Shown piece by piece: positions 41,780 to 52,673 of a stretch of DNA of 64,000 bases (position 1 is its first letter; every line of letters starts with the position of its first letter). The stretch is taken from positions 8,534,251 through 8,598,250 of the forward strand of contig OX463838.1 in the NCBI GenBank assembly GCA_949825065.1, in the 5' to 3' direction. Under the pieces are notes generated by a model. The model saw only the letters and a program-made list of their open reading frames with translations. It was not told the origin of the DNA and did not search any database. This stretch comes from Odontocerum albicorne (lineage: Eukaryota > Arthropoda > Insecta > Trichoptera > Odontoceridae). The position numbers and the translations under genes are program-made.

Positions 41780-42000
41780 CTGAAAAACAAAAGAATTTTC
41801 CTCGCCGATGCCGTCACGTGCCGGCGCCCCCTCGCCCGCTTCTTGTACCGCGCTTATCGTTCCGCCCTCCTCTACCCCTTCCGCGCCCCCTCCATTGCGC
41901 CTAACAGTAGTACCGCGCGGCCCACCGAACGTGTCGTACGTGCGCGCTCCTATCTCCGCAGTGCTCTCTATACCGGGTACCATCCGCACTGCATGCTGGC
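41780..42000 (-). other. CG-rich islet, possible unrecognised exon on minus strand
   Basis: A 91-codon minus frame (41714-41989) and two plus frames are open through this CpG-rich block, expected from low stop frequency. On the minus strand TTCTTTTGTTTTTCAG (about 41800-41785) is a textbook-looking acceptor inside the frame. The predicted peptide is Gly/Glu/Ala-rich without a known domain. Regulatory DNA is as likely. Confidence 0.25.
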
Positions 42001-42944
42001 TACGCGTTTTGTGTTACTCGTCTCATCACTAAACAAGAACACATTGTTAGCACAATAACACTAGGTATTGTATTTCAAATATATTCAGTACGTGTGAATT
42101 TCAAATTACTTCTCTGAAGCCGGCTTTGAACCGAAACACCGCCGACTACATTTCATAACTCAACACTCATGTTTTTCAAACTATTTATTGTCCACATTTC
42201 AATTTGTTTGAACTTTTTTTGTTGTTATACAGTGAAATTTCCATTTTACGCTATCGTCGTTTTTTTTTCATAATTGAGTGAGATATATTATATAAATTAT
42301 GTGAACGAAATCTTTTAATTGTCACCCAATTGATAAAGTGCGTTAATTCATCCGACTTTGTGAGTCTACCTAACGCAATATCGACGTTTCACTGTATTTA
42401 CGAATGAGTTTTATTTTATTTTATGCGTTTTTTCCCGTATTTTCTGAATAAGCACGTTTCGTATAAAGCGCCGGCTTCATTGATTTTGTTATCACAACGT
42501 GCGATGTTCATTGGTTTGTATTTTGAGCGAATATTTGGGTTTTTATAATCAATTTATACCTTCTAATCGTGTGTAAGCATTGGATTAAATTTATCTAGAA
42601 ATTGTTGGCAATTGAAAAAATATATATTTAAAATGCAATAAATTCGTGATTAAATATTTTTAGTAAAATTTTCGTTTGTTTAATTTGATCAAGCGAATAA
42701 CTTGAAGGTCGTTTTTATTAAATTACACGTTATTTCAGCTTAATTTGTCACATAGTAAAATGATTGGAAATGAATGGCTTGTATCACGTTACAAGACTTC
42801 GCGCAAAAATGGAATAAAAAGTCAGAACATATACACCTATAAGGAATGCAAATCCCCTGTTGAAAATTGATGCTAATTTAGGTTCAAACGAATCTTCGAA
42901 ATGCTCAAAAATTCTTCCACCCTATCCAGTGTGATACGGGGAAA
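42001..42944. other. No recognisable feature
   Basis: AT-rich unique DNA. Confidence 0.4.
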
Positions 42945-43080
42945 CTGCGGAAAACCGTTCACAATGGTGTGTCGATGGGGTTATGGGTCGCCGGTCCGCC
43001 TTGAAAGAATGCCAAGAGACCGGCGAGTCGGGGACGGGGGGCCTGGAGTGTTGTGTAACCCCGTGTGAGAAAGGAATTGG
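42945..43080. other. GC-rich islet
   Basis: GTCGCCGGTCCGCCTTGAAA and GGCGAGTCGGGGACGGGGGG. A 69-codon plus frame starts at 42983 but soon enters AT-rich sequence. No domain seen. Confidence 0.3.
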
Positions 43081-44899
43081 AAAGATCGAACCTGAAAGTT
43101 TTTTTTGTAGCCTATTTGCCGTCGTATTTACTATATTTTGTATAAATAATATATACTCGTATGCTCAAATTTTAAAAAACTCCACAATGTGAAAATATTT
43201 TGTTTTGAAAATGTCATTCATTATTAAAACAAGTTCTTTTGAGACAAATTACTTATGGTAAAATTTGTAATATACTTAGTAAATTCCACTACTGCGACGA
43301 AAATTTGATTTCCTTTATCATACTACTTTTTTTTTACTAGCAAAGTATATTACGGAAAATGCGTTGTTAGGAGATATTACGAGGAACGTTTTAGCCCTGT
43401 TTTGTTGTAGTGTTTGATTTAATTCCCTTTTTTTTTTTATTTTAATTGTTTTCTTTTACTTTCTACCAAACTTAAAAAGTTCATTCTTAATTTTTGTGCA
43501 AAAAAAAATCACGGAATATTACCGTCGGTACAAAATAAATTCTCAAATAAACCAAAAGTTAAATAAACTTCCTGAATTTGTTTCGGAAGTGATTATTTAT
43601 AGTCGTATTAGTTTAAATTGGTCAGAGATGCTTAATAAACGTACAATTTATACTTGTAATTTGAGAGGGGTACATTATCGAGGTTTGATACTGTGAAAAT
43701 GTACGTTTTCAGTCCATAATAATTTCAACATTTTGAAATAAATTGGCATTTTCTCTCTTGCTCCATATTTCATTCCTCCATAAAGTACAATAATTACTGA
43801 CAAAACCGTCACAGCTTTGTTCAGGCTCGACACGATACGTTTCCATTCCACCCTTCAGCTTACCTTTTCAGCAAATAAATTATTCGCTTCCAGACATTAA
43901 ACGTGTTTTGAATGACATATTCACGTTTTTATTGAATATTAATTCTCATTTATTTTTAACTTTTCCTAATATGAATGACGATTCCATTTCTTATTTAACG
44001 TATTCACAATGACTTGGGTCAATTTTTTGTGATCAATACAGCGCGATAAATAATTATAATTTATTCATTGCGCCCTTGATATAACTATCGATTTTTCTTC
44101 ACCATTAAGATACTAATCCGGCTTGTGAAGTTTTTCTATTCAGAATAAACAACATTGGATATAGCCGAATCGGCATTAACAAAGTTTTCACAGACGTTCA
44201 TAACCTTTTCATACTGAGAAACAAAAAATATATATAACAAACTAGACGTGAATTAACATAATTTGCCGTATTAAAATGTTTTTTTATCATATATTTTAGT
44301 AAAAACTGTAATTATTTGGTTTTGAAAACACTTGTTAGATAAATACGGCTACTTTTCATGCTCTGTATTTACGAGTTTTACGTACCAGTTAATTATTCAC
44401 ACAAGATTGAGAATGAAGTGTTTTTATAATAGTACGTTCGAGAATATTTCTGTAACAACCCTATTGCATGGAATATACTACTTTTTGGAGTGTAGGCAAG
44501 CCGATGGCTTGTTTGCATACAAGAGAATCCTAAGTTCAAATATTTTAGTGATGTTATATTGAAACGTAGATTCTCCGAGTGTTGGTCCCAGAAAATTAAT
44601 GAATTTGTTTACAATTTTTGTCATCCTAACCTAGGTGTATTTCAGTAGCATTAAATATTATTTATTATTTGATTTGGTATTAATATTGTAGACCTCCATT
44701 TTTAAAACGATTTGCCAATGCTTTTGTAAAACGAAACCGGCCTTTTACTTCAATTTTAATTTAAGTGTATATTTTTTTCATGTTTAAGTTTTAAATCATT
44801 CTGATCAAATATTACTATTAGAAAACTCAGTTTTATTACAATAATATAACAATTGCAATCAATGGAAAGAATTTATATTTCATCATTCACGTAATAAAT
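43081..44899. other. Long unique AT-rich stretch
   Basis: No repeat of this window, no motif-bearing ORF and no RNA gene seen in 1.8 kb. A footprint 8-mer lies at 43154-43161. Confidence 0.4.
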
Positions 44900-45315
44900 A
44901 CTGATGGGAGCCGAATAAATTAAATGCGTGCATTGAGATTAATACATGGGGTGACAATGTATGACATAATACGGAATGAAGTGATAAGGGACGAATGTCA
45001 ACTTAAGGCTGGTGTGTTGAGTAAGATGAAAAAGAGCATACTGAGATGGTTTGGACATGTGGAATGAATGAAGAAAAACTAACAAAACAGATATTTAGTG
45101 CAGATGTGAGTGGAAGGCGTGTAAAGGGAAGACCAAAAAAAATATGGTTGAATCAAATAAGTGATATTCTGAAAGAAAGAAACGTAGAAGTCAGAGAAAT
45201 CGTAGAAGCTGTATGGATATAAGAGAAGCGAAAGATATGTGTTGAAATAGAAAAATCTGGCGCTCTGTCCTTTCCGTCTACCCTGACAGGGATATGGTTT
45301 AATGATATGTATGTG
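44900..45315 (+). mobile_element. LINE-C copy, well preserved 3' half
   Basis: Blocks TACATGGGGTGACAATGTAT, CGGAATGAAGTGATAAGGGA, TACTGAGATGGTTTGGACAT, GTGAGTGGAAGGCGTG, TGGCGCTCTGTCC and GATATGTATGTGTAT are in order. They represent codons for a MYD..RNEV...C..K block, RWFGHV, SGRR and WRSV. Confidence 0.82.
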
Positions 45316-46009
45316 TATCATTCACGCAATTAACAGCTGTATTCTCTCATAGCTGACTTTTCAGGTTATAAATACTGTCATTATTTTATCACGTTTAAAA
45401 TGTTTTTAAAATACCCCTCTTTGAAATAGTCAATACGCGACAGTTCCCTAATCGATTTCCTTATCACAATATGAACATTTTGGTATTCGAAGTTCTCAAT
45501 TGCTTGTAATAACCGGCAATATTTTCACCACTCATAAATCGTCGGCCAGTCGAGATTTTGACCGCGTGATTATTCGCTATAGAACTAACATTTTTGCATA
45601 ATATTTTCGGACACGATCATTTTATTCGGACGTAGTGTTATAAATTGACTGAATATTTTAACTTTTTTCAGTTTATTGTAGTGTACTTACTTTCTTCGCG
45701 TATTATTTTATTTATTTAGAAAATTATTCTCCTTACTCCATTCCCCATGGAAATGATCTTGTAGAAACAGTTATAATTTGAATTGAAATAAGTTTATTGT
45801 GTTATATACGCAGGTTATGGACACTCTTAGTTAGAATATGATATCGTCGGGTTTCCGAGGCAAATTGGTTATAATATCAATAATAATAAAACGACAATTT
45901 ATATAGCACCGTTTACGGTGCAAAATATACTCAAGGGCTCGCTAACTCAGATTCGAACCCACTATTATTGACAGAAACAAGTTGGGTATAAGGGTGGGAA
46001 GGTGGTGGC
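45316..46009. other. No recognisable feature
   Basis: AT-rich unique DNA. CTAACTCAGATTCGAACCCA at 45944-45963 looks like an isolated B-box complement but no head or tail is visible. Confidence 0.35.
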
Positions 46010-46110
46010 TGCGACCATTAGATTATAATATTCCCCGCATCTGCATATATTTAGAAAACGATCTACAAAAAAACTTTTGCAGATCTTACGATGTCTGATA
46101 GTAACACATT
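46010..46110 (+). repeat. Unclassified dispersed repeat X, copy 3 (degraded)
   Basis: CCATTAGATTATAATATTCC, CCCGCATCTGCATATATTTA and GCAGATCTTACGATGTCTGA parallel 15290-15425. Identity is low. Confidence 0.35.
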
Positions 46111-46301
46111 CGGCTTTAGGTGGAGTATAGTATATGTCTGTAGTGTTCATATATAATCAGTAATGTATGATAAGATTTTTTTAAACGGTACCTCCAAGTG
46201 CTTCTTAAAGTTGTACACACCACTTAAATGCCACTAAAATGACATCATGAATTTTAGTTTTTTACGAATAATTTATTAAACTGTCTGGTAAATACTAAAT
46301 T

Positions 46302-46470
46302 TAAAAAATGTTATTTTTATTGTAATAATCAAATGGCCCATTGTGCAGTATGGTAAAAAATGTTATTTTTTATTGTAATAATCAAATGGCCCATTGTGCA
46401 GTCTGGTAAAAAATGTTTTTTTTTATTGTAATAATCAAATGGCCCATTGTGCAGTCTGGTAAAAAATGGA
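46302..46470 (+). repeat. 53-bp minisatellite, 3 copies
   Basis: TAAAAAATG blocks start at 46302, 46354, 46407 and 46460. Each unit has ATTGTAATAATCAAATGGCC and CATTGTGCAGTCTGG. Unit length differs by one T. Confidence 0.95.
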
Positions 46471-47239
46471 ATTGCTATTTTAACTGGCAATATTATTTTC
46501 ACATAAGCGAAAAATATGCAAATTTCCAGATTCACATATTTTCGAAGCGGTTTTACCGTTTAAACTGAAATATCTCAAATAGTAAAATTATACATGCCAG
46601 GAACCCGACAATATGTAGTAGGTTATTGATACTAGAATATGCGTTTATTTTTAATATTATGGACGTGTTCTTATGAAAATAAAAAAAGTCAAATTACGGC
46701 ATAATGCAATAAGCTAACAGTGCTTTTTCTTTAGAAAAATAATTATATTATCGCTATAATCAAATAATAGCATGTAATTAATTCATTTTAAATAGTGTAG
46801 CTAAAAATTGTGTAAGTCAGGGATTCGCAATTTTTTAACTGTACCACCTAATGAAAGTAACAAAGAGTAGGCCGTATCCTCCGCCCCTTCATAATCAAAT
46901 ATTCATTACAAAGGTATCTTTACCTACCCTCCTTACTCGTTGTGTAATTAATATACTTGAAAAGTTGAGTTTAGAATGTTTATGTTTACACAGAAATTAA
47001 CGAATATATTTAGGAAATATCACCTCATGTAGATTCCATGCACATTATTTGCATAATGTGATGAAATATAAAGTTCACTAACCAAATGCAATGCATTTTA
47101 TTATTTTATTGGGTAACCATATTACGAGTACCTCGATAAGTATCGTTGGTGCAAGCCGGCCTTAATATGTTATTGTAAATTATGTTGAAATTTCATGGCA
47201 TATCAGTATTTAAACGTTTGCTTTGCTCACGTACCACTA
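46471..47239. other. Unique DNA with a possible hAT end
   Basis: CAGGGATTCGCAATTTTTTA at 46819 resembles the CAGnGnTTCnCAA ends of some hAT elements; no second end was found. A footprint 8-mer lies at 47123-47130. Confidence 0.3.
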
Positions 47240-47715
47240 GTTATACTTCTCCCTGGCTCCATCCCAACTCACTGTCTGCGAAGACTGTTGGGGTCAGCTC
47301 TCCTCGTCCTCAGGTTGTATGCTCTTCTGTCCCGAACTACATCCCCCAGGCCGTGCATCTGCATCAGGTTATCTTTTTGCACCACCCACGAATTCTTTGG
47401 TCTTCCTCTGGTTGTTATTCGAGGAAGATCCATGGAGATTGCCCGGTTCACAATGTGATCGGGTGCTCTGCGTCCAACGTGCCCATACCATCTCAATCGC
47501 CTCTCCTCCATTTACTGTTGATGTCTGTAACACCTAGGCTTCCACGAATGCGTGAACTTTTTATTTTGTGTCTTGGGGACACACCAGCTGACCATCTTAG
47601 CATGCGCATTTCAGCAGTTTCTAGTTGCCTGGAGTAAGAGTTATACATCGTCCAGCATTCGGAGCCATAGAGGAGTGCGAGTCTGACTATCGTTATACGC
47701 GTACCATAGTTTGCG
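47240..47715 (-). pseudogene. RTE-like LINE-E ORF2 C-terminus, copy 2 (divergent)
   Basis: Minus strand: blocks encoding LWLRMLDDV-type and RMLRWSA-like sequence (47690-47560). Then MEERRLRWYGHVGRRAPDHI, VNRAISMDLPRITTRGRPKN and SWVVQKDNLMQMHGLGDVVR, ending RRAYNLRTRRADPNSLRRQ with a stop. It matches copy 1 with many substitutions, so it is an older copy or a sister subfamily. Confidence 0.85.
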
Positions 47716-48544
47716 GACCGTTGGTGTTAGTAATATGAGATACGAACGAAAAATATTACGAACAAATGCGATACAAAAGACACGTCACGAGGGAGACAGC
47801 TAATTTAATAACTTGGACAATGTTGCTTTTAGCGGATTGAAAAAGTTTCAAGTAAGAATTTATCTAATGATATTTCATCTGTCTTAAAAGCATCACACGA
47901 AGTCATAAAAAAGAACTAAATATGAATGAAAATAATTTGTTGGAAAAAACTGAATGTCGTTTTCCAAAAATTCGCATTTTCTTTCTGGAATTTGTGGCAA
48001 TATTTTTTTAGCGGTATGAAAAAAAGTATATCCGTTTTCTAAGATTTTTATTCGTGTTCTAGTAGTCACGTTTATCGACTATTTTTACAGTGCTGCCCCG
48101 CCGGCGTTTATATGGAATCATTATCATAACATCAAATTTTATCTTCCATCATATAACGGCGAAGTTCTTTTAAATTCTGTAGCGTTTTCACAGCTTTCTA
48201 AATTCTTTATAACATTTATTACTCTTTTATATTTTCCTCTAATTCTCGTTGAAAGAAAATCTTCATTTGATTTCATGCGCTTTGGAAGTTTTTTATTGGA
48301 TTTGGTATGGTTTCAGAAACATCAGTGTAATGGGCATTTTTAGATTATTTAATAAATACGTTCAGGCTGCTTTTTTGCTTATTAATTTTGTTCAAATTTT
48401 TTGTATGGATGTTAAATATTTATTTTATACAATTTTTTTTATTTTTCTTCTTTACATAAAATCTTTGAAACTCCTCGTAATATTTCCAATTTTCTAAAAA
48501 CGCAGCTCTTTTTGTATCATTTAGCTCCAATTAACTTATACATA
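47716..48544. other. No recognisable feature
   Basis: AT-rich unique DNA. The plus frame at 48249-48497 is a T-rich hydrophobic translation without supporting features. Confidence 0.35.
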
Positions 48545-48901
48545 CTAATTGTCTTCTTCTTCCTCCTGACTTTACCTCTACGTGGCGTCGACTTTTCGAA
48601 TTCTCTCTCTTCAGAGTTGTCTGTTGTGTATAAGACCCCTCGCCACTATCAGTGCTCGGTTATACTCCACACCATCCATCCATTATTTCTTCAGACGACT
48701 TCTACGTTTTCTCACATCCATCTTCAACACATTCAACCATCGACCAACATAGTATTCGAATGTTCTAGCGATATGCCCGTACCATCGCATTCTGATCTCC
48801 CTCAGTTTGTCATTTATGGGTGCCAGTTTGAGACTTTTTTTATATGTATTCAAAATATTCCATTCAAAGATTAATTTTATATAGCATTGTTTAGAAAACA
48901 A
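48545..48901 (-). pseudogene. RTE-like LINE-G ORF2 C-terminus
   Basis: Minus strand: KLAPINDKLREIRMRWYGHI, ARTFEYYVGRWLNVLKMDVR, KRRSRLKK. A frame change then leads into a block encoding WMDGVEYNRAL-like and STPRR-type residues near 48660-48580. The end is GTAAAGTCAGGAGGAAGAAG with a GAA/GAC-type tail. LR..RWYGH, VLKM.V.KRR.R.KK and WMDGV are RTE-type landmarks. Distinct from LINE-E. Confidence 0.78.
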
Positions 48902-48989
48902 ACAATCCTCAAGGGAGCTCTAAGTCGGGACAGGAATCCACTATTAATAAAAAAAATACGCCTGATAGCTATAACAGCGCCCGAGCGAA

Positions 48990-49198
48990 TCGTGTATAAC
49001 TCTTATTTGCACACAGAACAACCTTGCGGAATCACTGCTATACAGCAATCACCACCAACTAACCACAACGATGTTTATGTGGCATTAAGTGAAAACCAGA
49101 CTTAAAACATTTAAAAAAAATCTGAATTGCAGCGGGAATCGAACCCGCAATCCGGGTCGGAAGACAGGTGTCGTACCAACTAGACCACGGAGGTCGTA
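48990..49198 (-). mobile_element. SINE-A copy 4, best tRNA-like head
   Basis: Minus strand from 49198: CATACGACCTCCGTGGTCTA, GTTGGTACGACACCTGTCTT, CCGACCCGGATTGC, GGGTTCGATTCCCGCTGC. The A box (TGGTCTAGTTGGTA) and B box (GGTTCGATTCC) are almost canonical. Body AGTCTGGTTTTCACTTAA follows, and a decayed tail (complement of CAACCTTGCGGAATC) ends it. It resembles a tRNA at first sight, but the body and tail mark it as SINE. Confidence 0.85.
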
Positions 49199-50261
49199 TG
49201 ATGTATACTTATAAAAATTGGTATATTTGAAAAAAATGTTTTTGTGTCATTTCGTTTCATTTAGTATTAAACACACTTTTTGTAATGTTTTCTTATTTCT
49301 ACGCACTTGTTATATTGAAATATGATATTTCAAGTATAGCTATTAATGTGTCCGAGTATAATCTTACAATATACACTATACCAAGAACAGTGTTTTAATA
49401 ACACATCTTGCGGTGTCCTGTTCCATTAGTTGCATCCGCCAGAAGCTCTCGGCGTGCAGTCCAGTGGGTGCATCGTGTTACCGCCCCATACTAAGTAGTG
49501 TTACATCCCCATAATATGTGGTGTTACCGCCTCATACTACGAGGTGGTACCACCCTGTTCATTGATTTTCCCGTCGCATGCTCCACTCGCGCTGGTCCAT
49601 ATTCCGACCGGGGCTAATGACACGCGGCAATGCTATGCAACGAGTGGGACTCGGCGTCTTGTGTTCTCATGTGTGTACCTGCAAAATTCTTAAATCTCTT
49701 ACATTGTTGCTGTCACTTATGGACTTTTATCAAATGGTGACAAATTCAACAACACCTACGCTAAATTATACTATGTTTGATTTGTTAAGTACAAAATATT
49801 TTTGAAATACTTGGAACGCTTTCTATCTAAATAACCTAATAAAATTTAAATGTTATTATTTTAACAAAAAAGTAATACTGTAAAATAATTGAATCGATAA
49901 ATTCGATTTTTTTCTTCCTTCAACTAAAAAAACTTGACTGAAAAAAAAACACAAGTTTTATTCCTTTCAAAATAAATCACTCGGTCAGCATTTTTACATT
50001 TTGTTTATTTCTAAATGTCATTTATGATATAATGACAAATAAGTTTGACTTTCTGCCTTCTTACTCTCTGAAGAGCGCCTTCATTAGCTTCATAATATTC
50101 GCGTATTTCTTTGGCTTGTTGATTTTTTCAGTATACCTCAAAATTTTCCTTTTTTGCGTTCAATAGACTCAATTAAATTTGAATGTTTATGATGATAAAA
50201 TCTATAAAGAGATATAAAGTGTCTTATTTACTAATCTGAATAATCTTGCTTTTAAATATTC
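49199..50261. other. Unique DNA containing a short tandem repeat
   Basis: 49410-49690 is less AT-rich. No gene seen. See the 23-bp repeat entry. Confidence 0.4.
49475..49557 (+). repeat. 23-bp tandem repeat, about 3.5 copies
   Basis: Units GTGTTACCGCCCCATACTAA, GTGTTACATCCCCATAATAT and GTGTTACCGCCTCATACTAC each extend 23 bp. A partial GTGGTACCACC follows. Confidence 0.8.
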
Positions 50262-50945
50262 TTCTTCCTGGCACTGTCCCAACTCATTGCCTAGGTAGGC
50301 TGTTGGGGTCGGCTCTTCTCGTTCTCAGGCTGTATGTTCTTCGGTTCTGGGTGTCGCTTTCATCTAGACCGTTTCTCTGCAAGATTTTGGAGCATTGAAT
50401 CATCCAGGAATTCTTCGGTCTTCCTCTGGACGGCTGTCGAGGAAGATCCACAGGCATTGCCTGATTTACAGTATGTTCTGGTGGTCTCCGTCTTATGTGC
50501 CCGTACCATCTCAGCTGTCGCTCTTCCCGCTTACTATTTATGTCAGTGACCCCCAGGCTACCACGAATTCGTGAGGTCTTAATTTTATATTTCAGTGATA
50601 CTCGTGCCGACCACCTAAGCATTCGCATTTCTGCTGTTTCAAGTTGCCTAGAGTAGGAGCTGTACATAGTCCAGCATTCTGAGCCATACATAATTGGTGG
50701 TATAACGATAGTCTAGTATACCTTTCCATTAAGTTTTATAGACATTTTTGGGTCACAAAAGACTCCTATTACCGATCTGAATTTCATCCATCCCACACTT
50801 ATTATATGGTCAACATCCGCAGCGCACCCTCCGTCTTTGTGAATGAGTGAGCCCAGATACTTAAATGAGTCACAGCCGGCTAATATTTCCCCATCCAGTT
50901 GCATTGAAGGAATTGTGTCATTTGGGTCTTCAAATGACAAGTGAA
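50262..50945 (-). pseudogene. RTE-like LINE-E ORF2 C-terminus, copy 3 (longest)
   Basis: Minus strand upstream part: GEILAGCDSFKYLGSLIHKD and GGCAADVDHIISVGWMKFRS (the YLG..I...G...D...RI..GW.K.R block), then MSIKLNGKVY. After a stop, PPIMYGSECWTMYSSYSRQL, ETAEMRMLRWSARVSLKYKI, GVTDINSKREERQLRWYGHI, RRRPPEHTVNQAMPVDLPRQ and PSRGRPKNSWMIQCSKILQR are continuous to RTRRADPNSLPRQ and the stop. The 3' end is as in copy 1. Endonuclease and RT palm are missing. Confidence 0.92.
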
Positions 50946-51360
50946 GATATCCTGTATTTTTTGTTTGTTTTTAAATATCATTATTATTATTTTTTTGTGA
51001 TACCGATACGTTAAAATTGAAAAAAAAAATACATGTTTGCGTAGAAACTAAATAAACAAGCATTGCAATGATATTTATACAATGAATAATGATATTAATT
51101 TTAATATTAAACTTAGTAAAATACTTATATAAGTTTTGCCTGAACTTATTAAATATTTTAAGTATTTCTTTTCGTTTAATCTGTAATAAGCTTTAATAAA
51201 TTAATCTTTTTATGAAAGGGAAAAACACAATATTATCAAGAAAATGGAATGCGAGATGTGACTCTCGTAACGAGTTTACTAAGGCTGCCACCAGGATAAG
51301 TTTTATCTGAAAATTGTGATTTTATCATTTCAATTAAAAAAAAAAAACAATTCTAGAGAT
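50946..51360. other. No recognisable feature
   Basis: AT-rich spacer with A-runs. Confidence 0.4.
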
Positions 51361-51727
51361 TTAATTTATAGTTAAGGCTTTAACACTGTGGAAGTTTAAG
51401 GTATTGTAATTTATTTAGTCAACCACTGTTTATTCCACTTTATATAATGGTATAGCTACCGGTTTTAAAGTTTTCATATCTTCGTCAGGGGAGCACAAAC
51501 AAGACTGAATTATTTTCAAACTGGTTCCGACATAAACGCGTCTAATGGTAGAAATTCAGTGGGTGGAGGAAGCAGGAGTTTCTACCATTAGACTCGTGTA
51601 TGTCGGTACCAGTTGGAGCTTAATTTAGTATTGTTTGTGCTCCCCTGATGACGAGGTGAAAACCTTGAAACCGGTAGGGTTATACCGTTATATATAGTAG
51701 AATGAACAGTGTTTGACTAAACAAATT
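51361..51727. mobile_element. PLE-H element, full foldback
   Basis: Left arm from AATTTATAGTTAAGGCTTTA; right arm ends GAACAGTGTTTGACTAAAC and AAATTACAATTTC. Inner arms 51521-51554 and 51579-51612 (CTGGTTCCGACATAAACGCG against its near complement) pair over 34 bp with a 24-nt loop. Flanks CAATTCTAGAGAT and CAATTTCTGGAT may be a diverged TSD. The right arm holds the clearest hammerhead-like core of the family. Confidence 0.85.
51645..51689 (+). ncRNA. Hammerhead-ribozyme-like core in PLE-H
   Basis: CTGATGA (51645-51651), a stem AGGT/ACCT (51654-51657 with 51662-51665) closed by a GAAA tetraloop, GAAAC (51667-51671), a second stem CGGTA/TACCG (51672-51676 with 51683-51687), then T-T where U-H is expected. 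In sibling copies T-C follows, and TTTGTG upstream could pair with CACAAA downstream as stem I. Not canonical: a CG step precedes stem II, one T follows it, and CTCCC separates stem I from the core. Most other copies read CTGAAGATGAGG instead of CTGATGA. Confidence 0.4.
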
Positions 51728-51858
51728 ACAATTTCTGGATACCTATATTTTTATCGCAAATCTTCGTAAGGTGTACTAGTTTTTTGACGATGACCTAAAA
51801 AAATGTGATTAATACACTCCGTAATAAGTAAATTCAACGAACTAGGAACTATTTATAG

Positions 51859-51890
51859 TATTATGAAAGTCCGTCGGATCATTCGATATA
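51859..51890. repeat. 32-bp inverted repeat, left copy
   Basis: TATTATGAAAGTCCGTCGGA and TCATTCGATATA; its exact complement is at 52642-52673. Together they bracket a SINE-A/LINE-A tail-to-tail pair. Confidence 0.95.
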
Positions 51891-52042
51891 ATAAGAGTTG
51901 TGTTTGCCTGCCTCTTTATAGGCATTATACGTGATGAGAATGATTGTATACATACCTGGAAGAGTTTATGCAAAACAGTTTTATTTTTTCAATTTACTTG
52001 AAATATCTTCATAGCACACCTCATTTATAAATACTCGTGCAT

Positions 52043-52165
52043 ATGACGACCTCTGTAACGTTGTTAATTTCCCTATGGGACCCATCGATATGTTCTCAGT
52101 CTGACGACATCTTTCCTGTTGGTTGGAAGAAATCGCCATATGGAAAGAAGTCTGCTGGCTGTATT
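52043..52165 (+). mobile_element. SINE-A copy 5, shortened
   Basis: Head GACGACCTCTGTAACGTTGT and tail TCCTGTTGGTTGGAAGAAAT, CGCCATATGGAAAGAAGTCT, GCTGGCTGTATTGAA. Part of the head and body is lost. It meets the LINE-A tail end to end. Confidence 0.65.
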
Positions 52166-52641
52166 GAATATTTATTTAACACTTTTATTGCAATACAATC
52201 TGTCCGGCTTATTGCCAGGCGGCAATCTCTTCCAACCAACCAGACAAAAGTAAATGAAGCAAGTTACTTGGTCGCATAAATCATTCAAATGACTATCCAC
52301 CCTCACGAAATCCATAAACATATACGTGAGCACATGCCCACGAACCCCACAAAGACGGACAGTCACCCGAACATTATTTTTCATATAAAGTGAGATATCA
52401 TCAATCAAAAGGAAATGAAGGGATGGTGGAGAGAAAAGGAAAAGAAAAATCAGAAATGAAACACGTTATTTTACTGACTAGAAATTAAGAGTTTTTTCAG
52501 TCGCTTCTTAAAGCATGCCAAGGACGGAGCGAGTCTTATATTGGTTTGTAACTGATTCCAGAGTCTCACTGCATGGACAGTAAAGGACGATGTAAAGAAA
52601 GAGGAGCGGTGAACTGGAAAGGCCAATAAACAATCTCTGTT
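52166..52641 (-). mobile_element. LINE-A copy 4, 5'-truncated
   Basis: Complement of the family end: TATTTATTTAACACTTTTAT, CAATACAATCTGTCCGGCTT, then the 3' UTR and the last ORF2 codons (…TVHAVRLWNQLQTNIRL…FKKRLKKLLI on the minus strand). The copy stops abruptly at 52641, exactly where the right inverted repeat begins. Confidence 0.9.
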
Positions 52642-52673
52642 TATATCGAATGATCCGACGGACTTTCATAATA
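52642..52673. repeat. 32-bp inverted repeat, right copy
   Basis: Exact complement of 51859-51890. Abuts the 5'-truncated end of LINE-A copy 4. Confidence 0.95.

Noticed and set aside
41714..41989. Gly/Glu/Ala-rich protein in the CG-rich islet
   Set aside because: All frames are open there because of base composition; no domain. Kept as a possible exon or regulatory islet only.
49123..49198. Functional tRNA gene on the minus strand
   Set aside because: A and B boxes are good, but no proper acceptor stem closure is seen and SINE body and tail follow directly; the same head occurs on other SINE-A copies.
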